A stretch of DNA of 64,000 nucleotides. Origin: Rhynchonema sp. JSB1_4 (Eukaryota; Nematoda; Chromadorea; Monhysterida; Xyalidae). Numbering within the stretch: the stretch's first letter is position 1; the number at the start of each line of letters is the position of its first letter. The notes below the pieces were generated by a model. It had not been told where the DNA came from. It saw nothing but the letters and a program-made list of their open reading frames with translations, and ran no database searches. The DNA is taken from positions 62,001-126,000 of the forward strand of contig JASAMV010007919.1 of the NCBI GenBank assembly GCA_030248065.1, read 5' to 3'. Positions 25,000-36,700 of the stretch are shown here, in pieces. The translations under genes were made by a program, and so were the position numbers.

Positions 25000-25485
25000 C
25001 ATGGCTGGAATTCACAAAACAAAGTCAAGCTCACCGTCAAGCTCAACGTCAAAGTTCAACGTCAGATGTTTCGGCGTCACGCTGGCTCGTGCAGTAGACG
25101 CGATTTTCTAAACGAAGGGTAAACTTTGACGCACTATTGTGCACGACTGGATGCGTTTCTCGGGATACTGTTATTTTAAGGACGTAGCACAAGCGTTTCT
25201 GAAGATTATTTCTGAGTTATAATAATTTCTGAGTAATGGTATTGAAATAATGTTGCGATTATTGACCGCAGTCAAAATTTTTTGCATCTCCATGCTATAC
25301 ATCCCTATAATAATATTTTGGCTAGATAAGCATCCAGTCTTGCACGATAATGCGTGAAAGTTGGCCCTTAGTTTAGAAAATTGCGTCTGCTGCACGAGCC
25401 AGCGTGACGCCGAAACATCTGACGTTGAACTTTGACGTTGATCTTGACGGTGAGCTTGACTTTGTTTTCTGAATTCCACCCCATG
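25000..25485. mobile_element. Inverted-repeat element with ~130-bp arms
   Basis: The left arm (from CATGGCTGGAATTCAC) and right arm (ending in its imperfect complement, CCCCATG) share GTCAAGCTCACCGTCAAG-type blocks and the CGTCACGCTGGCTCGTGCAG block in inverse order. The termini resemble the elements at 1435 and 33229. No coding capacity. Confidence 0.8.
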
Positions 25486-28400
25486 TTGGTCACATTGATC
25501 ATCAGCCCAATGCAATGCAGCAGTGTGACAAGTGGAAACAAATTTGACGAAAATGCATGGCCGAACATTTACAAAAAGTTAACGGAACTGAAGAAGAAAG
25601 TGAAGACAAAAATAGAAGCCACCAGCCGGCAACCATAGCAAAGTTCAGCATGTCAGATTGGAAAGTGGGTTAGAGATAGAGACTCTTCGAAATGGACTGG
25701 GGTAAGAAAACAAGGTGAAACCTTTCAAATCAAGCTCTGTTCGCACTGATGAAGAAATGAAGCTGTAAGTGGCTGCAGACATGAACATTAGAGAAAATTG
25801 CGCCACCCAGAAAGCAGCAAGATCCGGAATATTAGCGCTGCGGCGGCTTGGCACCAATTGCTTCCAACAACGCGCACCGGGACCGGTTGTGTCAAAACTT
25901 TGGTGATTTCAGAGGTCACTGCATTTAACAACTGTTATGCAAAACTTTTAGAAGCTTGGCTGAAGTCTCACTTGTCACTACGAAGCTTCGAAGTCTGCTA
26001 AAAAAAGAAAATGATAACGGCAGGTGGATGTGCTTATGCAGGACCTGTGCTTGTGCAAAACACGAGTTTGCGCATGTGGTATTTTGACAAGTTTTCCCGG
26101 TGAATGATGCGGTTTGGGCCAAGATTACGTGTGAATATAGGATGCTACAGCATCGCTACAGCGACCCAGCGTGATCACATCAAAGCAAAAAATTTATTTC
26201 ACTCAATTAAGCATTGTAGCGCATTGGCTGCTGTATTTTACGGTTTTTGACTTTTCCGAACATAAAGTCGCACTCTCGCCGCACACCTGAAGCGCGTTGC
26301 TCGTTAATTTGAATGCACTTGAATGGAGCTCACTTGTGGTTCCAGTCCTGCAACAAGTACACCAGGACCCCGCCTTACATCAGAACTCGAGATCTACACC
26401 ATCTAGTGTTCATTCTTCCTCCAACGTGAATCACATGCCATAAGTAACGGATGTGATGGGTGCAAATTTAGTGCCCACAGTGCCCGCCTTGGACCATGAC
26501 AACAAAATGTGACTGCGCGCATGGAAGGTGCGTAGGACAACAGCACAGAATGGGAACAACCTGTGAGACTGCGATAATATCGACAATTGAAGCACTGGAG
26601 TGTGAGGAAAAAGTGTTTTTGGAATGCGATTGGGTGCATGGGCGTTGGGAGCAACCATATATTTTGAGTTTCCTTCGACACTCAGGGTTAAATGAGCACA
26701 ACATTTCACGATATTCACAGCTTTTTTGAGTTTCCATCCAGCTATGTACCAGTAGTAGCCCAGTGGAATGCATCAGAATTAGGAATTTGGCACCATTCAG
26801 TCTTAGACACACTTGGGCTTGTGTTTTTCACGTCCGAAACGAAATGAGCAACTGTCTGTACCAAACGTATGTACTTGGAGACAATGATATGAATCCATCT
26901 AGTCAGATGAAGTGGAAAGGAGGAGGTTGGATGCATTGCACGAAACACAATAGGAAGGAAATGTGGCGTGAAATTGATCCCAAAAATTGCGCCTGGCGTG
27001 CGCCGACCTTTTTGCGCTGTTCACGATTTTCTGCTAAAAAAACTGAGCCCAATGCAATCTGAGTGCACACGCGCTGCTGCTCAACGGCTTATCCACGTCA
27101 TAAGCTCTGGAGAGACAGAAGACTGACGGGAAATTTTAGAAAAAAGTTCAAGCTTCATGATCTATGGCGGCACATCAGTGTTTTTAATTTTGGCATTTGC
27201 TCAAAACTCTGTTTTTTATCCACCAGCGAGTGCCCAGATGACATTTACAGTGTACCGCGGGTTGATTGTGTGATGTCAAAGTTGTTGCAACAATTGTTCG
27301 TGTATTACCTATATCTGCAGACAGCGTTGTCGCAACAAGCGGTTGGCGTGTGCAATATCGAGCTACATACACAAGACTATCAGGAATATTGAAGAAAGGG
27401 TGTCGTGGTTGTGCGGACGCCATGTGCATCATGTGCATTGGTTTGGTTTGGTCTTGACACCTACATTATGACGATCCATTGACCAGACAAGCTACAAATG
27501 TATGGTAACAAGCGAAGAGGGTGCGAACACTTGAAACACAAACACTTTCACACCTTGGCCTATTGCCATTGTCTGGACAAAAAGCTGCCTGGCTAATAGG
27601 CAAACTTGTGTGGGTTGTCAGTGCTCGTAGCGTCGGATCTGCGCAAATGCCACATACATCATGTTGCAAGCTCGAGATATTCACTCTGCTACACTGGATG
27701 CATCATCAGCTGTACGGAATATGATTTTTGGAAACACGTTATTAACGCTTGATTAAAAGTGCAAATTTACAGTACGACATCGAGTTTGTACCAACAACAT
27801 ATGGCATACTACAGACGTGAAAATTTGTCTCGCGTGTGGCTTAGCATAAAACTCAGGGTACATACACGTAAAGGTATAGGTATGCATGATAGTACCATGT
27901 ATGATGGTATCGACTTCCACATGCAGTTATAGAACAAAAAACAAACCTGGTGGTAAAACAACTGAAAATACCCACCGAGCCAATACCCCAAGCTTGTCAT
28001 AGCAGTGTTTCAGCACAAAAAGTGGATGTGTATGTGCGTGCAACGAACTCGTGAAAGTAACACCAGAGCACAAATTTAAAGCTCGAGGTCGCTGTTTGTA
28101 TGTGTGTCTGTGATGAATGCATTCTGTGTGGCCTGGACTGCGGTCACACTTTAGACTTGCGCCAGCTGACAATCACAGTCTGACCCGCACGCTCTAATCG
28201 GGCCCAAAACTGCATCCTATGGATCCGGAACCCCCACGTACCAGGATGTTGCGCCGGGTCGCGTATCGAGGTCGATATGTCGCGCTTTCGCATGAATACG
28301 TCCGGGCAAACAAACGTATCGACGCTCTTAATGCGACTAATGACACACACAAGTGCATATGCGTGTGCACTTATTAGCAATCTTGACTGGACTCAACTCA

Positions 28401-29391
28401 ACGGACGGCAACAATGTACCGAAGTTGTGCACGCTCAATATTTGGCACAGTTGCAGCCGGTCACCTTCAGGATACCATTTCCTGACACTCATTACGTGTC
28501 ATCTCTGTTTGTGGTGTACGAATTAAGAATGTCATGTGCTTATGCGACCGTGTTGTACTTTGGAATTCGAATAACCTAATTGACATATGGAGGGTTCATT
28601 GCAGTCACTGGATGTATACCAGCTAATATTGTCCATGCCAATTGTTTCCGGTGCCAGAAAGCAGCTAATGAAGTATGTCCGGGCCAAATCAACGGGGACA
28701 CCAAATTCCACTCGATTTGGGTGGTGTATATTCCGGTGGGCTGTGATCCAGCCCAAGGGCACTCCCAATGAGTGCAGATGGTCGTATCAAGTTCCACTCG
28801 TGCACTTTTTAGTTTATTGGTGTGCGAAATTTTGACGATGTCAGATGAAATAATAGTCAACTGTGAAAACAGTTTAAATTCAGGAGAATGGACACATTCT
28901 TTTCATTGAAAACTTTGAACACCACGTTCGAATTCATTTTAAAGTTTTAAATTTTACCAGTACAATTCGTTAGTTTGAGTATAGTCCATCCATCAGCTCA
29001 TGACACTTTTGGTCAGCTGAAAAGCTTGACAGGATCCAGAAGTGCTGTTCCGGTTCCGGTTGGCTTGCGAAAAAGAAAAGAAAGAGAAATCGGTTTTTAT
29101 TTTATTTTTGTGCGCCGTTTTCTCTGACATTGCCTTGCGGAGGAACAAGTTTTCACAACGGAACCTGAACCTCCCAACGAAAAGTGCCATGAGCTGATGG
29201 ACGGACTATACGCACAATCACAAGTCACGATTACACGGTGGCTTCACAACATGAAGTGGGTATGTGCCCTGCGGAAAAACAGCAATTTTTTTAGCGAGTC
29301 ACAGCAGTACAACACAGCAAGATCGATAAGTCAAATCTTTCAAACAAGTGTGGACAATGTTGGCCCAATGTCTCTATAGATTCATCTTTCA
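25486..29391. other. Unassigned region with exon-like ORFs
   Basis: Plus-strand frames at about 25790-25905 (two Cys), 26496-26729 (Cys-rich CDCAHGRCVG start), 26763-27062 and 27266-27457 (a stretch ending GWRVQYRATY, reminiscent of the last strands of a CUB domain) look coding. None could be joined into a model. A minus-strand frame at 28144-28380 is also plausible. Treat all as candidates only. Confidence 0.3.
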
Positions 29392-30579
29392 TCACACCAT
29401 TTCATAATAGTCACTGTCTTGACTGTCGACTACAGTCATCACCCACGAAGCATCGCCCTCAATACCGTAGTGCAATGTGCATGCCTGTGTGCCGGGATGG
29501 TGCGTGTAGGACACACATGTTGGGTCACGACTGCAATAGAATCCGCAACGCATGCCTGCAATGCGAATTCATGTGTGATCGGAGAAATAGGTTACCGATG
29601 GGCATGATAACAAATGAGACTCACTGACCTTGACGGATTCCGGTGATCACATTGAGTACTGCTCTCACAGCTTTTTTTCCAACATTCACCCGGTAGCTGT
29701 GCGAGATCAGGTTGCCTATATGTATCATTGAAATATGTCATGTGCAGCACAACGTGTTATTATACATCAGTGTTTGCTTCAATCGATTAAATCGAACAAA
29801 CGATATTGACAAATCATGAGATGTTGATTGGTGGCGCCGGCATCATCGACCGTCATGTCGCTCGGCCCAATCAACAGCAGATTGACTTGACCGTTGTTCG
29901 GGAACACAAACAGTGGCTGAATCGCGGTAAAATATTGGTTTCAACTGTTTCATCAACTTTTTACTTTGTCACCCACCTGGATGTATGATTGAGGTATTGT
30001 GTAGACGCGCAACCATCGGTCCTCCCATTCCCAGCCAAAGTAGTGCCCACTGGTCTCGTTGCGTTGCCATGCGTTCACCCGGTAGTACGTGCTTGGCTGA
30101 AACATTTGATCACAACGGGATGATGTCATCAAAAACCTGAATTAATTTATTCAATACGACATGTTCAAACCATGTTGACATGCATCACCGCTCTCATTGC
30201 ATTGCTGGGCAGGGCTGCCAGATAACCGGACTCCATTTCGTTGCATTCACGATTCACCGGATCGGCGATTAACTAAATCATGTATGACTGAAGTGCTGAA
30301 TTTAGCAATTGAAACATCAGCAGAGTCACGACCTACAGCTCGTATAATACCTGATTTGTATCCCTTGTATATGACGTATACACCCAACATGATCCTTTGT
30401 AATAAAATCGATAAGCACCGAGCGTGTTGCAGGTGGCCGAAGATGCTAAATTTGAGCCAGCCTGAACTTCTGTGGACGCGTGTAAAAGTTTCATCAACAA
30501 ACTTACGATACGGTAAGCTAGTGGCGTAGTGCTGATGCAACAGCAAATGCAGTAGGAGATAGACCGGCCGATGTTTCAT
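29392..30579 (-). CDS. Secreted protein with a C-type-lectin-like pattern, seven exons
   Basis: Exons (minus) are 30579-30507, 30469-30351, 30272-30189, 30096-29977, 29916-29811, 29715-29629 and 29555-29392. All phases agree and give 250 residues. A hydrophobic leader (MKHRPVYLLLHLLLHQ) is a signal peptide. Next come a YRFYYKGSCWVY start, a Cys followed by GYLAALPS, a WEWEDRW motif and HLMIC. This order matches C-type lectin-like domains (Cys, G-LA-I/LPS, W-W, final C), but the canonical EPN/QPD and WND calcium motifs are not evident. A Cys-rich C-terminal segment (CGFYCSRDPTC, then QAC) follows and may be PAN/apple-like. The sequon NETS suggests glycosylation. Likely extracellular; ligand unknown. 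Confidence 0.7.
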
Positions 30580-30982
30580 GTTGACCTGAGTTCGGGTATT
30601 GAATACAATGTTTTTGCATATTACTCGGGCTAAACACACCCATACGTGCATGCATACAGTATGTAAGCTTAGCAAACAGATTGTTTGAAGTGACCGATAC
30701 TTTTGTAACGCACAAGTGCCTGGGGGTGGCGCTTTGGCACAGTCGTCATGGATCCGGAGTTATATAACATTGACTGCCGGCGCCGATTATTGGTTGCAGC
30801 AGGTGCGGTACCCCATGTATAACGACCCACTTTCCATTCATGGATACTATTTCAAGCTTTATGGTGGGCTGGTGCTTTCTCGATTACTGTGATGACAATG
30901 GGATCGACCCACACCATACGAGTTGAAACTATGTATGTCGACACAGTTGATTGATTGTCACCAGGCACAAGCACGTATACCT

Positions 30983-31020
30983 ACCGCTGCCGCGGAGGAC
31001 AGCAGTAAGCAGAAACCCAT
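30983..31020 (-). other. Candidate signal-peptide exon
   Basis: MGFCLLLSSAAA followed directly by a GTAGGT donor. A possible continuation lies on the same strand between about 30690 and 30860. It may be a separate small gene or an alternative first exon of the lectin-like gene. No supported join. Confidence 0.25.
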
Positions 31021-31285
31021 GACTTTTCACTGCTGTCACTGGGTCCAAACAAGCCAATAAGTTTCGGTGTCACTCCACAGCATGGGCCGGGGGAAAGTTC
31101 AGGCACGATAAGTGGGTGATGTTTATACTTCTGATTTGCTGCCGAGTCTGTCAGTCACTTTAATTGTCATTGGGTATTGTCGTTAATCGTATTTCACATA
31201 GTTTGTTTAGATTGTTTGATTGATTTTATGTGTCGTTCACTCATTTTTTTCATTTTGTTTCATTCTCAAGTTTCGTTTGTTTTAT

Positions 31286-32623
31286 TTATTCGGTATTATT
31301 TTTGGGCATTGATTTCGTAGACGTACTGTGGCTTCCACCAGGCGTGAGCTCTGAAAAGGGCATTTGAAAGGCAAATTCAATTTGGTTAGCATAAAATAAA
31401 AGAGGTGAAACAGCTAAACCGCCGGTTGTCCGCGACGACGACGCTGATCGAATGTGTTTGTCGGGTGTCGCTGATTGCTGTTGTATGACGACATGCGATG
31501 ACTTGACGTCCGTGTCCAATGTTTTGTCAGCTTGTCTGAAACGAACGTACAAAGAGAACCTCGTTCGGACCGATCGCAAGTGACACACAAAGCACCGACT
31601 TTGTACTGTCAGATTCAGCAAGCTCGTTGTCATCGATGACCGGGAATTGCTCGTCAAGTTGTTGTCGTATCACTGCAATCATTCATATGCACACATTTGA
31701 AGACAACTTTGTCGCACTGAAACTGTCCGACTAACGTAGTTTTCGGATCTTCTTTAATTTCAGCTTGTCTTTATTTCGGTCGTAGCCGTGCTCGGTTAGA
31801 AACTCGCCCTTTGGTCGACCCGATATGTCGTAGACGTCGACTTCCTGAAAATAGCAATTTAACGATTGACTAATGAAAATTTCATTGATCGATTGAACCA
31901 GTTACTGATTGATTTATTGCAAACAATTACATCTGTATCAAACTTCACGTGCGCGCGTGGTTCCGTCTGCTTGGTTTGAGGTGGATTCTTGGCCAACACG
32001 TGCGTTTTTGGAATCTGGTACAGGCGAAAATTGTTTTGATCAGCACTTTTGTGTCATCATAAATGAACAGTGACGAACTTCGATCTTCTCCGGTTCTTTT
32101 GGCGGTTTCTTTTTGTGCCGTTTGAACGCACGTTTCGACAGTTGTTTGTCGGGTGATGGGCGCCGTTGCGCGCGCAGGTGTTCTTTCTGGAGAAAAAACT
32201 TTCTGATGAGAAAAATAAAACAATCGCGCCAATCCTTCAACTAACGGCCAATTGGGCGCGATATTCGATTCGTTTCTGTTCATCTTTGTCGGCAGGCGCG
32301 CGTGAGTCCGTTTTTGTTCTCGATCCTGACAGACTGCCCTCTCTGATCGCATGTGGCTGCTGTTGTTTGTCGTTGGTCTTCTTTGCTTGATTGCTATCGT
32401 TGTTCTTCTTTTGTTGATTGTTTATGCCCCAAGCCATCAGGGCAATTGCCAGCACCACAACAGCTGTCACCAATATGGCACCAACTACGTGCACTGGGCT
32501 CACTGCATATGAACCGGCTGTCACCTTCGATGGCTTCGAGCTCTGACCAGGAATCGTGCCTTCAACCATTACAGAGGCGTCTGAAAAACCGACTGTTGAT
32601 TGAGGATTGACATGTTCTTCCAT
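31286..32623 (-). CDS. Single-pass membrane protein, seven exons, unknown function
   Basis: Exons (minus) are 32623-32246, 32186-32079, 32014-31931, 31844-31736, 31672-31600, 31535-31420 and 31350-31286. All phases agree and give 310 residues, with introns of about 60-90 bp. The N-terminus lacks a cleavable signal. One hydrophobic span (HVVGAILVTAVVVLAIALMA, about residues 45-67) is followed by an Asn/Gln/Lys-rich juxtamembrane stretch, a basic RHKKKPPKEPEK segment and an acidic VYDISGRPKGEF region. The tail is polar and Ser/Gln-rich. This suggests a type III/signal-anchor protein with a long cytoplasmic tail. No family is recognised. The intron at 31351-31419 could alternatively be retained, because its frame is open. 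Confidence 0.75.
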
Positions 32624-32795
32624 GCCTGAGAAGGCTCAGCAACCCAGGACATCATTTGTTACAGCTGGAGGTAATCGAAGGAAAGTTTACCCATCGCTTG
32701 GACACATTGATTAAGAAGTTTCGACTGTTCTGTTGGGTGCTTTGTCTAGGTCTAACTCGCGCAATATACATATGTGGGAGGCGATGTTGTTCACT

Positions 32796-32981
32796 TCACA
32801 GGTGCTGTCCTGCCTTTTCGAAAAAACATCCATTACCTTTAAACGTGTCATTGTTGTGTCGAGAATTGTCTGATTGGGTAATCGTTGTTGTCGCATTAAT
32901 GTCCGCTGTTTGTCGTCTGTTTGCTGGCGATGTGCCAACACCAATCACGATTGCAATCAGCAGCAGCAATGGGATGGGCAT
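32796..32981 (-). CDS. Candidate short secreted peptide
   Basis: A 61-codon ORF starts at 32981: MPIPLLLLIAIVIGVGTSPA is a textbook signal peptide. A polar segment with sequons (NATT, NDT) follows and the ORF ends at 32796. It may be a complete small gene or a first exon. It lies between two minus-strand genes with no confirmed partner exon. The start codon overlaps a GGGCATGAT motif of the kind discussed in the findings. Confidence 0.35.
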   Translation of the reverse strand: MPIPLLLLIAIVIGVGTSPANRRQTADINATTTITQSDNSRHNNDTFKGNGCFFEKAGQHL

Positions 32982-33228
32982 GATGAGCTCGGTTCGACCC
33001 AACTGCGATTTGAGGAAAGTCGGCGAAGTCAAAGGGAAAAGTCAGTGAAAGGCAATGAGAATGATTGTAGGCACTGTTCCCCTCTTCAGTGGTGCTGATC
33101 CTCCGAACAATATTATTTGATCTGTCATGCGATGCACGTGATAACAAAGAACGTTCGCAAGTGCTATTCGATGTTCTGGCGTTTATGCTTGGGCTGTTCA
33201 AGAAACAGTGGTAATCATTGGGTGGCAT

Positions 33229-33431
33229 GTTCGAAACGGTATAAACGTCATTTTGACGTAAAGGTCGATGTAAGCTCGATCGAAAGCTCGGTCGGTGTAC
33301 GCGGTGTAAACATGAAACACTCCTCGTTAACACCAGGTAATGTCTCATGTTTACACCGAGCCTACGGCGACCAAGCTTACGCCGACCTCTACACCGAACT
33401 GACGTTTACACCGCTTCGAAAATTCCATCCA
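33229..33431. mobile_element. Inverted-repeat MITE, same family as 1435-1662
   Basis: It starts TGGGTGGCATGTTCGAAACG and ends CGCTTCGAAAATTCCATCCA. The interior has inverted GTAAAGGTCG / CGACCTCTAC-type blocks. It lies just beyond the 3' end of the condensin D3 gene. No TSD is clear. Confidence 0.8.
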
Positions 33432-33755
33432 CTGCAATTTATTCAGTAAAAAACTCAAACACGAATGATGATTAACATAGATAGGGATGGAAGTTTCACT
33501 TAATTTTAATTTCGACAACGAGATCAAACGAAAACACACGCCCGTATAAATATAAAATTGATGCACCTTTGCGACTAAATAAACAAGGAAGCGAAACGAA
33601 AGAAAATTACTAAAAAATTAGACATCAAATGGAGATCAAACAAATAAAGGCTGAAGAAAAAACAAAATAAGCAAGGTGCTGGTCCAGAAAAAACGTCACA
33701 ACAACAGTCAATTGTGTACCAGATGAGATTCCATGATACCTGGTTTGTTTAAGTA

Positions 33756-36700
33756 TCATTGTTTGGACTTGCGCGATCTGGCGGATGCTCGGCCTAGAAA
33801 TTAGATTATGCATTAGGAAACACACAGAAGGGAAAAAGAGCGAAATATGAAAATCTTCGACTCACCCTGTCTCCTAATCAATGTGGGTGATGTTTCGCCC
33901 TCAGCTATCATTCCAGCGTTCGAGGGTCGCGGCATGGCGGTCATGTCAAGTTGGAAGGTTAGGTCGGGCAGATCGAAACCACGTTGCGGGGTGCTGACAG
34001 CACGCGCGGGTAGTTGTTGTGTGTTGGTCACTGCAAAATACAAGCCCTTTGTTCAGGTCATGCATAATAGAGTGAACAGAACAGGTTCCCTGTGAACCGT
34101 TTGATGACAGCATATCGTATATGCCCAATTCAGTACCGACCACTTTCCAAGTGTACGAGTCGGATGGCTTAGCTTTCGGCATTTCGTACGTGCATGTAAA
34201 ATGGCAAATGTCCTGCGTTGTTGTGTTAGACCAAGCGCCCCTTCTAAGCCCAACTTGACGTCGGCAACTGTTACGTGTTTCAGAGAAGGTTAAGACGATC
34301 ACAACAGGCACCCTACCCTGACTCATGGCCAATCTATTCGATCGTCTCCTGGTTGTCATCGACGTTTGTTGTTCGTCCGTGCGTTGTTGCTTCTCCCCGA
34401 TGGCAGTGGTGTCGTGTTCAGGCACGGGTGACATCGATGTTGTTGACTTGGCTGCGGTTGCAGCACGTTTGACTGTACGACGTCGACCAACCTTGTCAAC
34501 AACGGGCGACTGCGCGACATTGGTCGCTTGGGCAGGTGCCTGCAACACGGCATGCTGCTGTTGGCGCACGTGCTTGTTGCACAAAGTACATCCAGAGCAC
34601 CCAAACCCACCTGTTCTTCATTCTGTCCGTCCTGCTGTACATCCATATTCTCCAACTCGACCACAGGTTCAATGTCCTTGTCGGCTTGCAGCTGTTCCCC
34701 GTCCGATGCACTGTCATCCGAGTCCGACAACACCAAAGGTGGGGGACGATCGATTGCGTTGGTTGACGGTTGGACCGATATACGGCTGGGTGGCGCTGTA
34801 AGATCAGAATGCACGATGGGAAGTGGGCGATGAGTGATGAGCAAGCGGTACGAACCGTGGGAATATCCGCAAAACGCACGGTAACCTGGCCGTAATACGT
34901 TAGAACACAGCAGCAGAACACAACAACAACAAGGGCAGCAACGCACCACATTATATCATCAGACAGACTACCAGAGGAACCCACCTTTGGGTTTATCCTT
35001 CGGCCGAGGTTCGGTCATGCACATGCGATTGAGTCGTTGTCTGGCAGCGACCAGCCCCGATCTCGGCACGGACGACGGTGAATTAGGTGACACAACCGTG
35101 ACCCGACCGGGACCAGGAGTTGCCGACACCGTGCCAGCTGCTTGCAGTGACGCGCGTTGGGCCAACAGACGCTCGTGTTGATGACGACGTTCCGCCGCAG
35201 CTGAACAAAACAAATGCAAACTCATAAATTCCAGAAGCTAATAAGTTCCTATTCCAAAAATAAACAATACAAGATCGCGTCAAGCAACGCATACCGGCGG
35301 CAACTTGTGCACGTTTGGCCTCCTCCTCTCGTTTCTGTCGTTCATACAGCTGCACGTCGTACTCAATCTCACTCGCCAATTGCGGGTCGCTGGCCAGAAA
35401 CTAAAAATCGACAAAAATAAACTTCATGTAAATGTATTATTCACTTCATTCATTTCCATAAAACAAGCAAGACCGATGAAAACCACCGACCTCTTCGACA
35501 TCATTACCAAAATCGAGTCTCAATTCCAACAAATACATCATCAACAGACGCATGAGTGGACTGCGATGTTTCAGGAGCACGTGTCGAACCGATGCCACCG
35601 TGGGTACAATTGCTTCGATCACCGATTTCTTGTACACCGCGTTGATTAGCTGCAAACGGGCAGCACGAGAGTCGAATGGTACCAAAACAAGTCAACAATA
35701 ATTTTGTGCAGGAAAATCCACAAAGGCAGAAAAGCACAGTATACACACAGTATAATGCAGGCGAAAACTCTAGCAAACTATAAACAGCGTTCAACATGCA
35801 GTGCGTGTCTGTCTAGCTGAATCCTACCTTGAGAGTTCGTTGTCTGTTCAATGCCCACCCTCGACTGTCACGACTTTGCACGGTGGTGCCGGATCGCGAT
35901 TCAGTTGTCACAAGTGAAGCATCCTGTGCAAGCAACACAATAGGGGGACATCGGACACTGCACGTTGAACGAATAAACACACACACACACACACGCAAAC
36001 AACAAGCAAAAGCAAAAGAATAATGCAGGTAAACTAGAATGTTAGGGACGTGTGCATGAGCATGAGCACATTTACATACACAATGGGCCATTTCGGCGAA
36101 AACTGGCTGCACAGGGAGTGGACAATTGTTATTCTTTGTGCCAGAGCACGGCACTAACGTTCTGGCTGATGGTACAGTAGTTAAATCAAGTGGTTCGACT
36201 CTCGTCCTCAACGTGGCCATTTTCTGTCGGGCAACGTGCAGTAATCGCAAACTAACGTGATGCAAGCGTTTGGAAGTGCAGTTTCTGGACTGAAACTACT
36301 ACTCGTACTCAACTCAAGCAGCCCTAGATGAGCGTGTAGTGGGAGTTGACGACGAAAGTTAACAATCCGAGTTGAGGACAGTACTATCAGCCAACGTTCT
36401 CTCTAAGGTTACAATCAACATGCAAAGCAAGTCGTGTGAAAATGATGCCATAAACGTGCCGAAAACATGCTGACACCAACCTTATTCTGTGCTTCCAACA
36501 AAGCCGGGTCCACATCGTCATCCACATCTTCCTGCTGTTCACCCGTTCGTTGTGTCTTGATGGCGCTCAATTTGATCTCGTCACACGTCATAATCTGTGT
36601 GATCGTGCTGCCATTGCACAAGAAACGAGAAGTCCAATTTTGGACACGAAAACAGCCAAAGTCGATCTGGCTTGCTATACCTTCAAACAATCGCCGATCA

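Noticed and set aside
35813..36265. An extra condensin D3 exon (150-codon ORF)
   Set aside because: The conserved protein reads straight from the exon ending near 36465 to the one starting near 35690, so this stretch is best taken as intron.
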